This document shows positions 1 through 10,318 of a stretch of DNA of 64,000 nt, one piece after another (within the stretch, counting starts at the first letter, position 1; each line of letters starts with the position of its first letter). The notes beneath the pieces were generated by a model that made no database searches, was not told the origin of the DNA, and was given only the letters and a program-made list of their open reading frames with translations. Location of the stretch: assembly GCF_002220865.2 (NCBI RefSeq), contig NZ_NHRJ02000016.1, forward strand, positions 11 through 64,010, written 5' to 3'. The stretch comes from Paenibacillus xerothermodurans (GTDB lineage Bacteria; Bacillota; Bacilli; Paenibacillales; NBRC-103111). Both the position numbers and the translations under genes were made by a program.

Positions 1-650
1 CGCCGATGGGTTACGAGCCGTTTGCAGCACCGAACGTGGGAGCGCCAATGGAATACCAGCAGCTCGGTGCGAACGTTGGGGCGCCGAATGTAGGAGCGTC
101 CATGGAGAACCAGCAGCTTGGTGCAGCCAATATCGGTGCCCCAATGGGTTACGAGCCGTATGCAGCAGCGAACATGGGAGCGCCAATGGAATATCAGCAG
201 CTCGGTGCGAACGTCGGTGCGCCGAATGTAGGAGCGTCCATGGAGAACCAGCAGCTTGGTGCGGCCAATGTCGGTGCGCCGATGGGTTACGAGCCGTTCG
301 CAGCACCGAACATGGGAGCGCCAATGGAGTATCAGCAGCTCGGTGCAGCTAACGTGGGAGCACCGAACGTAGGCGCACCCATGGAGTACCAACAGCTTGG
401 TGCGGAGAATGTCGGTGCGCCGATGGGTTACGCGCCGTTTGCAGCGCCGAACATGGGAGCGCCAATGCAGTATCAGCAGCTCGGCGCGGCTAACGTGGGA
501 GCACCGAACGCAGGCGCACCCATGGAGTACCAACAGTTTGGTGCGGAGAATGTCGGTGTGCCGATGGGTTACGAGCCGTATGCAGCACCGAACATGGGAG
601 CGCCAATGGAGTATCAGCATTACGGAGCACCAAACGTAGGAGCTCCCATC
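1..650 (+). repeat. In-frame tandem higher-order repeat, period 138-141 bp
   Basis: The motif ATGGGTTACGAGCCG or a close variant starts at 6, 144, 282, 423 and 564, giving periods of 138, 138, 141 and 141 bp. Each unit carries one MGYEPFAAP block, then NMGAPMEYQQLGA, then a short NVGAP spacer and another MEYQQLGA block. Copies differ by a few substitutions and one codon insertion, which is the pattern of recent tandem duplication within a coding gene. The array continues beyond the left edge. Confidence 0.9.
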
Positions 651-1490
651 GGCTACCATCAGCCCGAGGGCGCATACCCCGGCTTGCCGATGGATTACCA
701 ACAGCCCGCAACCATGTACCCCGGGTTATCTGCTGAAAACATCTCGCCTGACGTGATGACAGCTGCTGCGGATAACGTTGCGAGTCTCGCACAGGTGAAC
801 GCGAGCAACGTTGGAGCTTACGAGCCGTTCTCGCATCTGTTCGAGCAGTATCCAACCCCCAGCTATGAAGTGTTTTCGGCTGAAAACGAGGCATGGAAAG
901 GGCCGGAACTGCCACCGTTACCGCTAATGCCGAGTGAAAATCAGGCGGCATACAATGTGTACGCGACACCCCAGCCAGCGTATCCTTTTTACCAGCACAA
1001 GTCATGCGGCTGCGGCTGCGGTGGACCGACTCACGCGGACTACCAGCCGTATGTAGAGCACTACCCTTACGCGGTGAAGCCCTCTGATCCGATCGCAGCA
1101 GCCCCATGTTACCCGCAAGAGTATGACAAAGGTGCGGCAATGAACGCGTACCCGGGGCCGTTGTTCCCAGCGCACAGTTACGCGGTTTATCCTCCAGTGC
1201 CTGCTTATCCGCCTGTTGTGCTGCCGGCCTTAGACGTTCAGAAGGATTGCGGGTGCGATGACAAAAAAAGATCCGTTGAGCCGCAGCCGGATAAGATACA
1301 GGAAGAACCGACAGCCACGATTGCGGTTGAACAGCAGAAACCGGACAAACCGGAGAAAGTGAAAACCAAAGGCAGTAAAGCACGTTCAAACCCGGTTCAA
1401 CAGGCAATTTTGAGATTGTCTAACAAACGCCGCCGCAGATCATCTCACACCGGCACGGTCTCCCCGCAGATTCCATGGATCAACGTATAA
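3..1490 (+). CDS. SafA-like repeat-rich spore coat protein, C-terminal part (5' truncated)
   Basis: The reading frame is open to the left edge, and the residues before the first visible Met continue the repeat, so the true start lies outside the window. Residues 1 to about 215 are Asn/Gly/Ala/Pro/Gln/Tyr repeats of the form NVGAPMEYQQLGA, arranged in a 46-47 residue higher-order unit. After this comes a Pro/Tyr-rich stretch with two cysteine clusters (CGCGCGG near base 1010 and DCGCDD near 1250) and a basic C-terminus with RRRR. Long Pro/Tyr/Cys tails of this kind occur in Paenibacillaceae SafA/ExsA-type coat morphogenesis proteins, whose N-terminal LysM domain would be upstream, and safA lies close to bofC in B. 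subtilis. The SafA assignment is inferred from tail composition and neighbourhood, because no LysM domain is in view. It could be another coat protein. Confidence 0.6.
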   Translation, partial: PMGYEPFAAPNVGAPMEYQQLGANVGAPNVGASMENQQLGAANIGAPMGYEPYAAANMGAPMEYQQLGANVGAPNVGASMENQQLGAANVGAPMGYEPFAAPNMGAPMEYQQLGAANVGAPNVGAPMEYQQLGAENVGAPMGYAPFAAPNMGAPMQYQQLGAANVGAPNAGAPMEYQQFGAENVGVPMGYEPYAAPNMGAPMEYQHYGAPNVGAPIGYHQPEGAYPGLPMDYQQPATMYPGLSAENISPDVMTAAADNVASLAQVNASNVGAYEPFSHLFEQYPTPSYEVFSAENEAWKGPELPPLPLMPSENQAAYNVYATPQPAYPFYQHKSCGCGCGGPTHADYQPYVEHYPYAVKPSDPIAAAPCYPQEYDKGAAMNAYPGPLFPAHSYAVYPPVPAYPPVVLPALDVQKDCGCDDKKRSVEPQPDKIQEEPTATIAVEQQKPDKPEKVKTKGSKARSNPVQQAILRLSNKRRRRSSHTGTVSPQIPWINV

Positions 1491-1514
1491 AAAGTGAATA
1501 TGAACGGTGTTCAG

Positions 1515-1547
1515 GCTGGAAGCGATCGCTTCCGGCATTTTCTTTGT
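1515..1547 (+). terminator. Rho-independent terminator after the coat protein gene
   Basis: A 9-bp stem (GCTGGAAGC / GCTTCCGGC, one G-T pair) encloses the tetraloop GATC and is followed by ATTTTCTTT. It lies 25 nt after the stop codon, before the bofC leader. Confidence 0.7.
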
Positions 1548-1673
1548 GACAAATTTCTTGCCGCATTGCAGCGGTGGATCCAGGTAGAGACAAAGCACAC
1601 TAGCTTTCCAGTATAAACATTCTTACCCATGTCAAAAATAGTAAGGACTATCTAGAGACAGAAGGGGATAAGG

Positions 1674-2351
1674 ATGATTCTTCTCAGCTTACTGAGCAAA
1701 TTGAAACGGAAGCTGCGGTGGAAACGCCGATGGTTAATGTTGGGTGCCCTCTTACTGCTGACGGGAATGGGCTCAATAGCTGCCGCACTTATGCAGGCGG
1801 ATCATGGCGGCACCGATGGCTCGGACTTCACGGGAAGGGATCAGCCGGTGTTCAAAGTACATGCCAATACGGGCTTGCAGCCGGAGGAAGAAGTGCGCGC
1901 TATGATACAACAGATCGACGGACAGCGTGAAGCGTTTGCCCAAAAAACATACGTATGTGGCGAAGAGCTGCAGCAGCTGGGGCCAATGACAGCCAATCAA
2001 ATTTTGGAATACCACAGAGCACATCCTCATCTCACAGTCAAAATCGGAGATAGCGGGCAGGTACTGTTCGTAGAACGGATCGACGATTTATCGCCGCAGT
2101 GCAAGCAGAATGCTTATTTCGGCTTGGACGGCACTGGCCACTTGTCGCTGTTTGAAGGGTCACCTCAGGAGCAGCAGGTGATCCGTACCTTTTTTCAGCT
2201 GAACGTTGAGTATTTGGAGAGCAGTCTTCCTCATGAGACGGTAAAACAGCTGTACAGGGGCATACCGGTACACAATCTTGATGAGTTCAACAGTGTGCTG
2301 TCAACGTTCGCCGATTTTGCGGTGGAGGACACTGAGAAACTCGCTAAATAA
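1674..2351 (+). CDS. bofC: BofC, intercompartmental regulator of sporulation protease SpoIVB
   Basis: The 225-residue protein has a basic N-terminus, one hydrophobic segment (about residues 20-40) and an extracytoplasmic remainder. The conserved BofC C-terminal region is recognisable through YVCGEELQQLG, ERIDDLSPQCK, FGLDGTGHLSLFEG and the end VLSTFADF. In B. subtilis BofC sits in the space between forespore and mother cell and restrains SpoIVB, delaying pro-sigma-K processing. It is longer than the roughly 170-residue B. subtilis protein, mainly at the N-terminus. The ATG is preceded by GAAGGGGATAAGG. It stands alone between two terminators, downstream of a coat-protein gene and upstream of ruvC. 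Confidence in the family is high; the regulatory role is taken from the family. Confidence 0.85.
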   Translation: MILLSLLSKLKRKLRWKRRWLMLGALLLLTGMGSIAAALMQADHGGTDGSDFTGRDQPVFKVHANTGLQPEEEVRAMIQQIDGQREAFAQKTYVCGEELQQLGPMTANQILEYHRAHPHLTVKIGDSGQVLFVERIDDLSPQCKQNAYFGLDGTGHLSLFEGSPQEQQVIRTFFQLNVEYLESSLPHETVKQLYRGIPVHNLDEFNSVLSTFADFAVEDTEKLAK

Positions 2352-2390
2352 ACAATGGCGGCATGGAAAACATTTTTCCGATTCACCTCA

Positions 2391-2427
2391 GACAACTCGC
2401 TTGCATGGGCGGGCTTGTCTTTTTTTG
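2391..2427 (+). terminator. Terminator between bofC and ruvC
   Basis: GACAACTCGC pairs with GCGGG-C-TTGTC (10 bp, one bulged C) around an 8-nt loop, followed by CTTTTTTTG. It lies 40 nt after the bofC stop codon. Confidence 0.65.
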
Positions 2428-2459
2428 TGCCTTTTTGCGTGTTCAGGGGGGGCGATTTC

Positions 2460-2468
2460 TGTTATAAT
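2460..2468 (+). promoter_or_regulatory. Extended -10 sigma-A promoter for ruvCAB
   Basis: TGTTATAAT is an exact TGnTATAAT extended -10 element. The -35 position 17 bp upstream (TGTTCA) matches the consensus poorly, as is usual for extended -10 promoters. Transcription would start near 2475, about 50 nt before the ruvC TTG. Confidence 0.6.
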
Positions 2469-2477
2469 GGGCTGGTG

Positions 2478-2491
2478 AACACATATGTTCG
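2478..2491 (+). promoter_or_regulatory. Candidate LexA (DinR) box overlapping the ruvC transcription start
   Basis: AACACATATGTTCG matches the Bacillus SOS box CGAACATATGTTCG at 11 of 14 positions, with a perfect right half and a degenerate left half. It lies about 10 bp after the -10 box, where a repressor would block initiation. ruvAB belongs to the LexA regulon in B. subtilis. Operator function is inferred. Confidence 0.4.
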
Positions 2492-2523
2492 CTTTTTAAT
2501 GAATGATAGGAGTTGGACCAGCT

Positions 2524-3027
2524 TTGCGTATTATGGGCATAGACCCCGGGATCGCGATCGTCGGTTTCGGGTTGATTGATAAACAGGGAAGCCGGTTAGT
2601 GCCTGTGCAATACGGCTGCATACAAACGGAGGCTCACACAGACAGTGCGAAGCGGTTACAAATGGTCTACGACGCCACCGTACAGCTCATCGACACTTAC
2701 AAACCTGACGCTGTGGCGATCGAGAAACTGTTTTTTAATCGTAATGTGACTACTGCGATGACCGTCAGTCAAGCGAGGGGTATTCTGCTGCTAGCCGCTG
2801 TGCAAAAGGGACTTGAAATCGGAGAATACACTCCTTTACAAGTCAAACAGGCCATTGTGGGTTATGGCAAAGCGGAAAAAAAACAGGTGCAGGAGATGGC
2901 GCGAATGTTCTTACACTTATCGGCGGTGCCCAAGCCCGATGACGTAGCCGACGCCCTGGCAGTAGCGATATGCCATGCTCATTCCAGTACCATACAGCAA
3001 AAGATAAACGAGGTACATAAACGATGA
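2524..3027 (+). CDS. ruvC: RuvC, Holliday junction endonuclease
   Basis: RuvC cuts Holliday junctions symmetrically in complex with RuvAB. The 167-residue frame from TTG 2524 begins MRIMGIDPGIAIVGFG, matching the usual RuvC N-terminus. The acidic catalytic positions are visible in GIDPG, AIEKLFF and KPDDVADALAVAICH. I prefer TTG 2524 because AGGAG lies 11 nt upstream. The in-frame ATG at 2503 has no SD and would add seven residues not found in the family. The stop overlaps the ruvA start (ATGATAG), so the two genes are translationally coupled. First gene of ruvC-ruvA-ruvB. Confidence 0.95.
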   Translation: MRIMGIDPGIAIVGFGLIDKQGSRLVPVQYGCIQTEAHTDSAKRLQMVYDATVQLIDTYKPDAVAIEKLFFNRNVTTAMTVSQARGILLLAAVQKGLEIGEYTPLQVKQAIVGYGKAEKKQVQEMARMFLHLSAVPKPDDVADALAVAICHAHSSTIQQKINEVHKR

Positions 3028-3659
3028 TAGATTTTCTTAGAGGCGTTATTGCGCACAGAGATATAGAGTTCGTAGTGCTGGATGTGCGTGGGGTCGGCTA
3101 CCGGGTGTTTTGTGCGAATCCGTTCGGATTACAGCCGTCGGACGGCGAGGAGACCACACTCTTTATACATTATCATGTGCGGGAAGACGCGCACCTGCTG
3201 TTTGGCTTTGCAAGCCGGGAGGAGCAATCCTTGTTCCGTTTGCTGCTTGAAGTCAGCGGTATCGGTCCGAAAGTGGCGATCGGTGTTTTGGCCGGGGGTA
3301 GGCCTGAGGTGATTGCTGCCGCCATCCAGCAGGAAAACATTAATTTTCTGGTCAAGCTGCCCGGCATTGGGCGAAAGACGGCGCAGCGGATGATACTTGA
3401 TTTGAAGGACAAGCTGGGCGGGATTGCGTCGGAAACGGCTGCTTTATTCGTCGTGCCTGGAGGCATGGCAGATACGGCCGCAGGCGGAGGAGCGGGTACG
3501 TGGAGTGAAGCCAAGGCCGCACTGCTGTCGCTAGGCTACACAGAGGCGGAGACAGACGCCGCTCGCCATGCGATAGAGCCCAAGTTAAACGGAGGCGAAA
3601 CTGTTGAAGCTGTGATGAAATTGGCTCTGCAGGCGCTGTACCAGCAATCGATGCGATAG
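3024..3659 (+). CDS. ruvA: RuvA, Holliday junction DNA-binding subunit
   Basis: RuvA binds four-way junctions and loads RuvB. The 211-residue protein has an N-terminal OB-fold (MIDFLRGVIAHRDIEFVV onward), two helix-hairpin-helix motifs (LLEVSGIGPKVAIGVL near residue 75 and LVKLPGIGRKTAQRMI near 110), a Gly/Ala-rich flexible linker near 150, and a C-terminal RuvB-contacting domain (EAKAALLSLGYTEAE). Length is normal. It shares a 4-nt overlap with ruvC and ends 18 nt before ruvB, so all three proteins come from one message. Confidence 0.96.
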   Translation: MIDFLRGVIAHRDIEFVVLDVRGVGYRVFCANPFGLQPSDGEETTLFIHYHVREDAHLLFGFASREEQSLFRLLLEVSGIGPKVAIGVLAGGRPEVIAAAIQQENINFLVKLPGIGRKTAQRMILDLKDKLGGIASETAALFVVPGGMADTAAGGGAGTWSEAKAALLSLGYTEAETDAARHAIEPKLNGGETVEAVMKLALQALYQQSMR

Positions 3660-3677
3660 GAGGGGAGACCAGACAAC

Positions 3678-4682
3678 ATGGAAGACCGCATCATTTCGGC
3701 CCATCTCATGATGGAGGAGCAAACGATGGAGTTGAGTCTCCGACCGCGTTATTTTGCTGAGTACATTGGACAGTCGCTGGCGAAGGAAAACCTCAAGGTA
3801 TACATAGAAGCAGCCAAAATGCGCAATGAGGCGCTGGATCACGTGCTGCTCTACGGTCCGCCAGGATTGGGCAAAACAACGCTATGCAACATCATCGCCA
3901 ACGAATTAGGTGTGAATATGCGAACCACCTCGGGACCGGCGATAGAACGCCCCGGAGACCTCGCTGCGATTCTGACCAATTTGCAGGAAGGCGATGTGCT
4001 GTTTATCGACGAAATTCACCGGCTGCACCGCACGGTAGAGGAAGTTCTGTATCCGGCGATGGAAGATTTTGTGTTGGATATTATTATCGGCAAGGGCCCC
4101 AGCGCCCGCTCTGTCAGGCTGGATCTGCCCAAATTTACGCTGGTGGGCGCGACCACTCGCGTCGGCCTCCTGTCTGCGCCTCTGCGTGACCGGTTCGGTG
4201 TGATCAGCCGCTTGGAATACTACACGATCGATGAGCTGACGTATATCGTGAGCCGCACCGCAGATATTTTACAGGTACAGATTGTTGGGGAGGCCGCAAC
4301 AGAGGTCGGCATGCGTTCCCGGGGAACTCCGCGAATTGCCAACCGCCTGTTGAAACGTGTTCGAGACTTCGCTCAGGTGAAGGGCGACGGCATCATTACA
4401 CTCGACATCGCCAAAGCAGCGCTGGCCAGTATTCAGGTGGACCATCTGGGGCTCGATGAGATTGACCACAAGATGCTTCGTGCCATCATATTAAGCTTTC
4501 AGGGGGGGCCTGTCGGCTTGGACACGATCGCCGCCACCATCGGTGAAGAAAGCCAGACGATCGAAGACGTGTACGAACCATACCTGCTCCAAATCGGCTT
4601 TTTGCAGCGGACACCTAGGGGACGGATGGCGACGCCTGCAGCATACCAGCATTTGGGACTGCCGCTGCCCGCGAGCAAGTAG
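3678..4682 (+). CDS. ruvB: RuvB, branch-migration AAA+ helicase
   Basis: RuvB is the hexameric ATPase that pulls DNA through RuvA-bound junctions. The 334-residue protein has Walker A GPPGLGKT at residues 60-67, Walker B DEIH at 111-114, a sensor region [18 protein letters not shown], and the C-terminal winged helix ending in [16 protein letters not shown]. The start is set by AGGAGGGGAG 9 nt before ATG 3678. Length is typical. Confidence 0.97.
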   Translation: MEDRIISAHLMMEEQTMELSLRPRYFAEYIGQSLAKENLKVYIEAAKMRNEALDHVLLYGPPGLGKTTLCNIIANELGVNMRTTSGPAIERPGDLAAILTNLQEGDVLFIDEIHRLHRTVEEVLYPAMEDFVLDIIIGKGPSARSVRLDLPKFTLVGATTRVGLLSAPLRDRFGVISRLEYYTIDELTYIVSRTADILQVQIVGEAATEVGMRSRGTPRIANRLLKRVRDFAQVKGDGIITLDIAKAALASIQVDHLGLDEIDHKMLRAIILSFQGGPVGLDTIAATIGEESQTIEDVYEPYLLQIGFLQRTPRGRMATPAAYQHLGLPLPASK

Positions 4683-4743
4683 GTGTCAAGTGAGAGACCG
4701 AGGCTGCGCACTCACTGCAATCTCTAGGAGAGGGGAATCTGCA

Positions 4744-6954
4744 ATGTGGAAACTCAGTGTTAGAAGAAATACGTTAAACTGTTGTCTACATAAGAAGCAA
4801 GAAAAAAACAAGAGTACGCGCTGCCGCAGCAAGATGCTGCTACTTGCTTGTCTTACCGCGGTGGGCATGAGTCTGCCGCTGGCGGCGACGGGACCCGCAC
4901 ATACCGCAACAGCAGCTGCCGTCGTGCCCAAGCTGGATGCTATCAGGGTGGCATTGTTTGTCGACTCCGGTAAGTACAAGGCACCGGCACCGGCGGTAAC
5001 GCTGTCCTCGGAGCAAGGTTTACAGGTCAGCTTTCGCGGCCACGGCAGCTCCGGTACGGTCTTGTCTTTAGGCTCAAATCAAGCGCTAAAGTCATCCCTT
5101 GACAGCTATCGAATACGGCTGTGGGAACACACTGACGCTGGGCGGGTCAAAGATCTCGCACAAAAATTAAAAGCCGCCAAGTTAGATATCGTACTCACTC
5201 AGCGGACGAAACAGGGCGGAGTGAGTTACGAGGTCAGCGCAGGTCCTTACGCTGCGAAGCAGGCGGCGGCCGCCGCCTTGTCAGAGCTGTCCGCACTGCC
5301 CGCGGTGGCCGACGTAGCAAAGGACTACCGTTCTTCCGTGACAGGACCGCTCCATTGGCGGGCAGGAGCCTACGCAAGTGTGGAAGAAGCGGCAGCACAA
5401 GCCGCAATCATTGAGCGAGCAGGCTTCGAGGCCGATGTTGCCGCATTTGAAGCAGCGGGGGCGCCGGAATATGGGGTATTGGTAGCATCAGCCGCCGACC
5501 AAGCAGAGCTGGACGCTGTTAAGCAGCAGCTTACCGCAGCCATCCCCGGTCTAGCGCTGCAGCCGGTTCCGCGAGAACAGTCATATGCTCTGTTCCTGAC
5601 AGAGCTGGTACAAGCTCAGGAAGGCGCTCCATCCAATGGAGGGGACGACACGAGACAACGGCTGATGCTTGGAGGTACCAATGCCAAGCTGCAAATGTCA
5701 CCCGCATCATCCGGCACGATTAAGGTATTGGAGCGCTACGAGCGCAGTTACCGTGGGACATTGGAATTGTCGCAGCTCAATGGCGAAATGGCATTGATCA
5801 ATGAACTCCCCCTGGAGGAGTATCTGGTGTCTGTAGTAAGTGCTGAGTTAAACGAGAACTGGCCGTTAGAGGCGCTGAAAGCACAGGCGGTAGCAGCCAG
5901 GACATACGCGCTCAAGCAGGGGCTGAAATACCAAATAGCCCATGTGACCGATACGACCCTGGATCAAGTGTATAAAGGCGTGGAGTTGGAATTTCCGTCT
6001 GCCGTGACCGCCGTGACTGCTACGCAGGGTGAGGTCTTGGCAGATCAAGCGGGCCTGATCACACCGCTGTTTTACTCGAATGCGGGCGGCATGACCGCAG
6101 AATCGACTGAAGTATGGGGTAACCGGGTCAGCTACTTTAAGAGCGCTGAGTCTCCGGACGAAGGAGCTCAGCAAGGCAAGGCCGTGTGGTACCGAATTGT
6201 ACTGCCCAACGGAAGCACGGGCTACATCCATTCGACCTACGCCAAAGACACAGGCGACAAAAATAATGCGGGCTTCAGCGTGTACGAAGCCACAGATACC
6301 GGCGTAGCTGTCCGCTCCGCTCCGTATGTGGACAACGCAGCTAATCCGGCCTTGTTCAAAGTGAACATCGGTGACAGATTCGTTGTTTTTGATCAAGCCG
6401 TAGAATCCAATGCTTATTCATGGCTGCGCGGACCATACGAGGGAGATCAGCTTAAGGACAAGATCAATGCGGTGCTCGAACAACCGATTACAGGCAGCCT
6501 AGAGAGGTTGGAAGTATCGGCGAAAGGTGTGTCGGGGCGGGTGACAGAAGTGCAGGCAAACGGGCAGGTTTTAAAACCCGCCAGTCCGGACGCACTCCGC
6601 ACGGTATTCAACAGCTTGCCGAGTACCCGGTTTGAAATTGAAGAAACAGGAAGTTATACTGTATTAGGAGCGGATGGCGTTGTCCGAAGTCAGACGCCTG
6701 CCTCGCCGAGAATTTCCATCGTCGATGGAAGCGGCCAAGCCAAGGATGCGGCTGGCGAGCAGCTTTTTATCATGGATGGCAATAGCAAGGTGAAGATGAA
6801 GGACGGAACCACACGGTTTATTTTCAAAGGAAGCGGCTTCGGTCATGGCTTGGGGATGTCCCAGTGGGGAGCCAGAGGCTTAGCCGAGCGTGGATACGAC
6901 TATAAAAAAATATTGGAGACTTACTATCATGGAGTCTCGATAATCAAGGAATGA
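4744..6954 (+). CDS. SpoIID/LytB-domain secreted cell-wall protein with SPOR-like and inserted domains
   Basis: The SpoIID/LytB family includes the lytic transglycosylase SpoIID and the amidase modifier LytB. The family core is clear: [46 protein letters not shown] and the C-terminal [19 protein letters not shown]. The 736-residue protein is about twice the size of SpoIID. A signal segment lies near residues 29-55. Residues about 105-230 hold two SPOR-like halves ([21 protein letters not shown]). An extra domain of about 150 residues interrupts the core; it contains [12 protein letters not shown] and [11 protein letters not shown] and looks like an SH3-type wall-binding fold. ATG 4744 has AGGAGAGGGG upstream. 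It lies between ruvB and queA and is not the spoIID of the engulfasome locus. Confidence 0.85.
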   Translation: MWKLSVRRNTLNCCLHKKQEKNKSTRCRSKMLLLACLTAVGMSLPLAATGPAHTATAAAVVPKLDAIRVALFVDSGKYKAPAPAVTLSSEQGLQVSFRGHGSSGTVLSLGSNQALKSSLDSYRIRLWEHTDAGRVKDLAQKLKAAKLDIVLTQRTKQGGVSYEVSAGPYAAKQAAAAALSELSALPAVADVAKDYRSSVTGPLHWRAGAYASVEEAAAQAAIIERAGFEADVAAFEAAGAPEYGVLVASAADQAELDAVKQQLTAAIPGLALQPVPREQSYALFLTELVQAQEGAPSNGGDDTRQRLMLGGTNAKLQMSPASSGTIKVLERYERSYRGTLELSQLNGEMALINELPLEEYLVSVVSAELNENWPLEALKAQAVAARTYALKQGLKYQIAHVTDTTLDQVYKGVELEFPSAVTAVTATQGEVLADQAGLITPLFYSNAGGMTAESTEVWGNRVSYFKSAESPDEGAQQGKAVWYRIVLPNGSTGYIHSTYAKDTGDKNNAGFSVYEATDTGVAVRSAPYVDNAANPALFKVNIGDRFVVFDQAVESNAYSWLRGPYEGDQLKDKINAVLEQPITGSLERLEVSAKGVSGRVTEVQANGQVLKPASPDALRTVFNSLPSTRFEIEETGSYTVLGADGVVRSQTPASPRISIVDGSGQAKDAAGEQLFIMDGNSKVKMKDGTTRFIFKGSGFGHGLGMSQWGARGLAERGYDYKKILETYYHGVSIIKE

Positions 6955-6961
6955 CATACGT

Positions 6962-8020
6962 ATGCAAGTAGATGAGTTTGATTATGAATTACCGGAGTCT
7001 CTTATCGCACAAACTCCGTTGAAGGACCGAACAGCCTCGAGGCTGTTGACCTTGAACAAAACAGACGGCACTGTGAAGCACCAATCGTTTTCAGAGTTAA
7101 TCGATTATTTGCAAGCCGGGGATGTACTTGTGTTGAACGACACGCGGGTGCTGCCAGCCCGGCTTTTTGGCGTCAAACCCGACACGGGAGCAAAGGCAGA
7201 GGTTCTGCTGCTCAAGCAGCTCGAAGGGGACCGTTGGGAGGCCCTGGTGCGGCCGGGCAAACGGATGAAGACAGGCGCCGTGATTGTGTTTGGCGGTACA
7301 GGTGACACAGGCGCGGAGACACCTCTCCTAACAGCCACGGTGGAAGAGGAGGGCGAGCTAGGCGGACGTGTGCTTCGCTTCGAGTATAACGGCATTTTTC
7401 AGGAACTGTTGGACCGGCTCGGGCACATGCCCCTCCCTCCTTATATTAAGGAACAGCTGCCTGAGCGGGAACGTTATCAGACGGTGTATGCCAAGCACGA
7501 AGGTTCGGCCGCAGCGCCTACCGCCGGGCTCCATTTCACTAAGGAATATTTGGAAGAGATTGAACGCAAGGGGATCCGGCTTGCTTATGTCACGCTGCAC
7601 GTTGGGCTAGGCACCTTCCGACCGGTGTCCGTAGATGAGGTGGAATCACATCATATGCACGAGGAGTACTACGAAGTGGGCGAGGAAGCCGCCAAGCTCA
7701 TCAACGATGCTAAAGCCGGCGGTCATCGGGTGGTCGCAGTGGGGACGACTTCCGCAAGAACTCTCGAGACGGCGGCGCGGGAGTCGGAGGTGCCGGGCAC
7801 GATTCAGCCGTGCAGCGGCTGGACGGGCATTTTCATTTACCCGGGGTACAGCTTTTTGATCGTTGACGCTCTCTTGACCAATTTCCATCTACCGAAGTCG
7901 ACACTGCTTATGCTAATCAGCGCGCTGGCGGGCAAAGATCGCGTGTTGGCGGCATACCGGGAAGCGGTCGAGAGGAAATACAGATTTTTCAGCTTTGGAG
8001 ACGCAATGTTTATATACTAG
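6962..8020 (+). CDS. queA: QueA, S-adenosylmethionine:tRNA ribosyltransferase-isomerase
   Basis: QueA moves the ribosyl group of SAM onto preQ1 at tRNA position 34, giving epoxyqueuosine. The 352-residue protein begins [17 protein letters not shown] and carries [15 protein letters not shown], the highly conserved [26 protein letters not shown] and [19 protein letters not shown]. It starts 7 nt after the previous stop with AAGGA upstream, and it is followed directly by tgt, the preceding enzyme in the pathway. Family and role are certain. Confidence 0.97.
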   Translation: MQVDEFDYELPESLIAQTPLKDRTASRLLTLNKTDGTVKHQSFSELIDYLQAGDVLVLNDTRVLPARLFGVKPDTGAKAEVLLLKQLEGDRWEALVRPGKRMKTGAVIVFGGTGDTGAETPLLTATVEEEGELGGRVLRFEYNGIFQELLDRLGHMPLPPYIKEQLPERERYQTVYAKHEGSAAAPTAGLHFTKEYLEEIERKGIRLAYVTLHVGLGTFRPVSVDEVESHHMHEEYYEVGEEAAKLINDAKAGGHRVVAVGTTSARTLETAARESEVPGTIQPCSGWTGIFIYPGYSFLIVDALLTNFHLPKSTLLMLISALAGKDRVLAAYREAVERKYRFFSFGDAMFIY

Positions 8021-9187
<1,167 letters not shown>

Positions 9188-9217
9188 ACGTATAGTTTAG
9201 TGAAAGGGGGGATTTCC

Positions 9218-9535
9218 ATGTGGTTGGTAGCAGGAGAAGCTGCGGCAGGCCCTGAAAGCTTTTTGTATACATACGGCCCGCTTGTTTTGATGTTTGTGGT
9301 CCTGTATTTCTTGTTGATTCGCCCACAGCAAAAGCGTCAAAAGACGCGCAATATGATGCTGGCTAATCTAAAAAAAGGGGACAAGGTTGTCACGATCGGC
9401 GGACTGCACGGCACGATTATGGAATTAGGTGACGACACGGTAGTATTACGCGTGAACGACGTATCCAAGCTCACGTTCGAACGTTCCGCGATAAACTCCG
9501 TGACTGCCGCTGCGGCAGCAGACGGCACGAAGTGA
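9218..9535 (+). CDS. yajC: YajC, preprotein translocase accessory subunit
   Basis: YajC is a small single-pass membrane protein that associates with SecDF-SecYEG. The 105 residues contain one N-terminal membrane segment (about 17-36), the family signature FLLIRPQQKRQK and the soluble KKGDKVVTIGGLHGTI domain. ATG 9218 is preceded by AAAGGGGGGAT; GTG 9200 would lie upstream of that SD. It follows tgt, as in most bacteria, and secD/secF lie 4 kb downstream. Confidence 0.95.
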   Translation: MWLVAGEAAAGPESFLYTYGPLVLMFVVLYFLLIRPQQKRQKTRNMMLANLKKGDKVVTIGGLHGTIMELGDDTVVLRVNDVSKLTFERSAINSVTAAAAADGTK

Positions 9536-9646
9536 GATCAGGCATGCAGTTCTTGTATGGCCTCGGCCGTTGTAGACCGAACCGCGTTCGCTCACAGAGC
9601 GGACGCGCATACCTCAGTACGGTGCAACGTTGACGTGTATACAATA

Positions 9647-9687
9647 AGAAAAATGCGGGCCTCCACGAGGAGACTCGCATTTTTTCT
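9647..9687. terminator. Bidirectional terminator between yajC and the TIGR04086 gene
   Basis: An A-rich arm, AAAAATGCG, pairs with CGCATTTTT, enclosing an inner CTCC/GGAG helix. The A-tract on one side and T-tract on the other would terminate transcripts from both converging genes. Confidence 0.75.
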
Positions 9688-9714
9688 TGCCGGATAACGG
9701 TGCGGCGACTAGAT

Positions 9715-10074
9715 TTACTTTTTCAAGTTGACTCCAATCATACCTCCGAGTGCTCCCGCAACGAATGAGAGGCCGACCAAAAATACGGTGTCCGACGAAA
9801 ATCCCGTATCATAAGAGAGAAAACCTACCATCCAGACGATCATCGAATACACCACACCCAACAGGCCTCCGTGATACCATCCTTTGCTGCCGGCTCTTTT
9901 GCCGGATATCATCCCTCCAACGAACATTGCGACGCCATGCACACTTAGCGTGTAACTGTGCAATGCATTTTCTTCCAAGTTGGTCGCCATCATGAGCATG
10001 GATGTCATCACAGTGCCAAGCAGCATGAAAATCACAGCATACAATAAGCCGGAAAATAAAGGGGATTGCCTCAT
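9715..10074 (-). CDS. TIGR04086 family membrane protein (YrzE-like)
   Basis: A 119-residue hydrophobic protein with about four membrane segments, a central RAGSKGWYHGGLLG loop and the end GALGGMIGVNLKK. B. subtilis carries yrzE at the same place after yajC, and this looks like its counterpart. Here it is inverted relative to yajC. ATG 10074 has GGAGG 9 nt upstream (minus strand), and longer in-frame starts lack an SD. Function is not established; it is a small integral membrane protein of unknown role. Confidence 0.75.
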   Translation of the reverse strand: MRQSPLFSGLLYAVIFMLLGTVMTSMLMMATNLEENALHSYTLSVHGVAMFVGGMISGKRAGSKGWYHGGLLGVVYSMIVWMVGFLSYDTGFSSDTVFLVGLSFVAGALGGMIGVNLKK

Positions 10075-10318
10075 GTCCGTAGTTCCTCCGATCATTATAT
10101 TTTTGCAGTGGTTCTGCGGTGGACGTGCAGGTTCTTTTATCCCCATTGTATGGGCACGTACCACAAATTAGTACAGGTTGGTCGGTATGCGCCATGAATT
10201 TTTGCAGCCCTTCTGCTGCGCTCTGGTAACAATTTTTAGAAGGAGCTGCTGTATGAGTTCAACGCGCGAGGGTGACAATACCCCTGAACTACCAGTTTGA
10301 AGGAGGCCGGCCGCGGGT

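Noticed and set aside
1-650. Possible CRISPR array
   Set aside because: Units are 138-141 bp, coding and in frame, with no spacer variability.
490-1407. 305-codon minus-strand frame opposite the repeat-rich coat gene
   Set aside because: It is a shadow of the repetitive plus-strand gene, with no start signal and no recognisable family.
4543-4743. Upstream extension of the SpoIID-like gene into ruvB
   Set aside because: The extension lies in the ruvB coding region in another frame; AGGAGAGGGG before ATG 4744 sets the start after ruvB.
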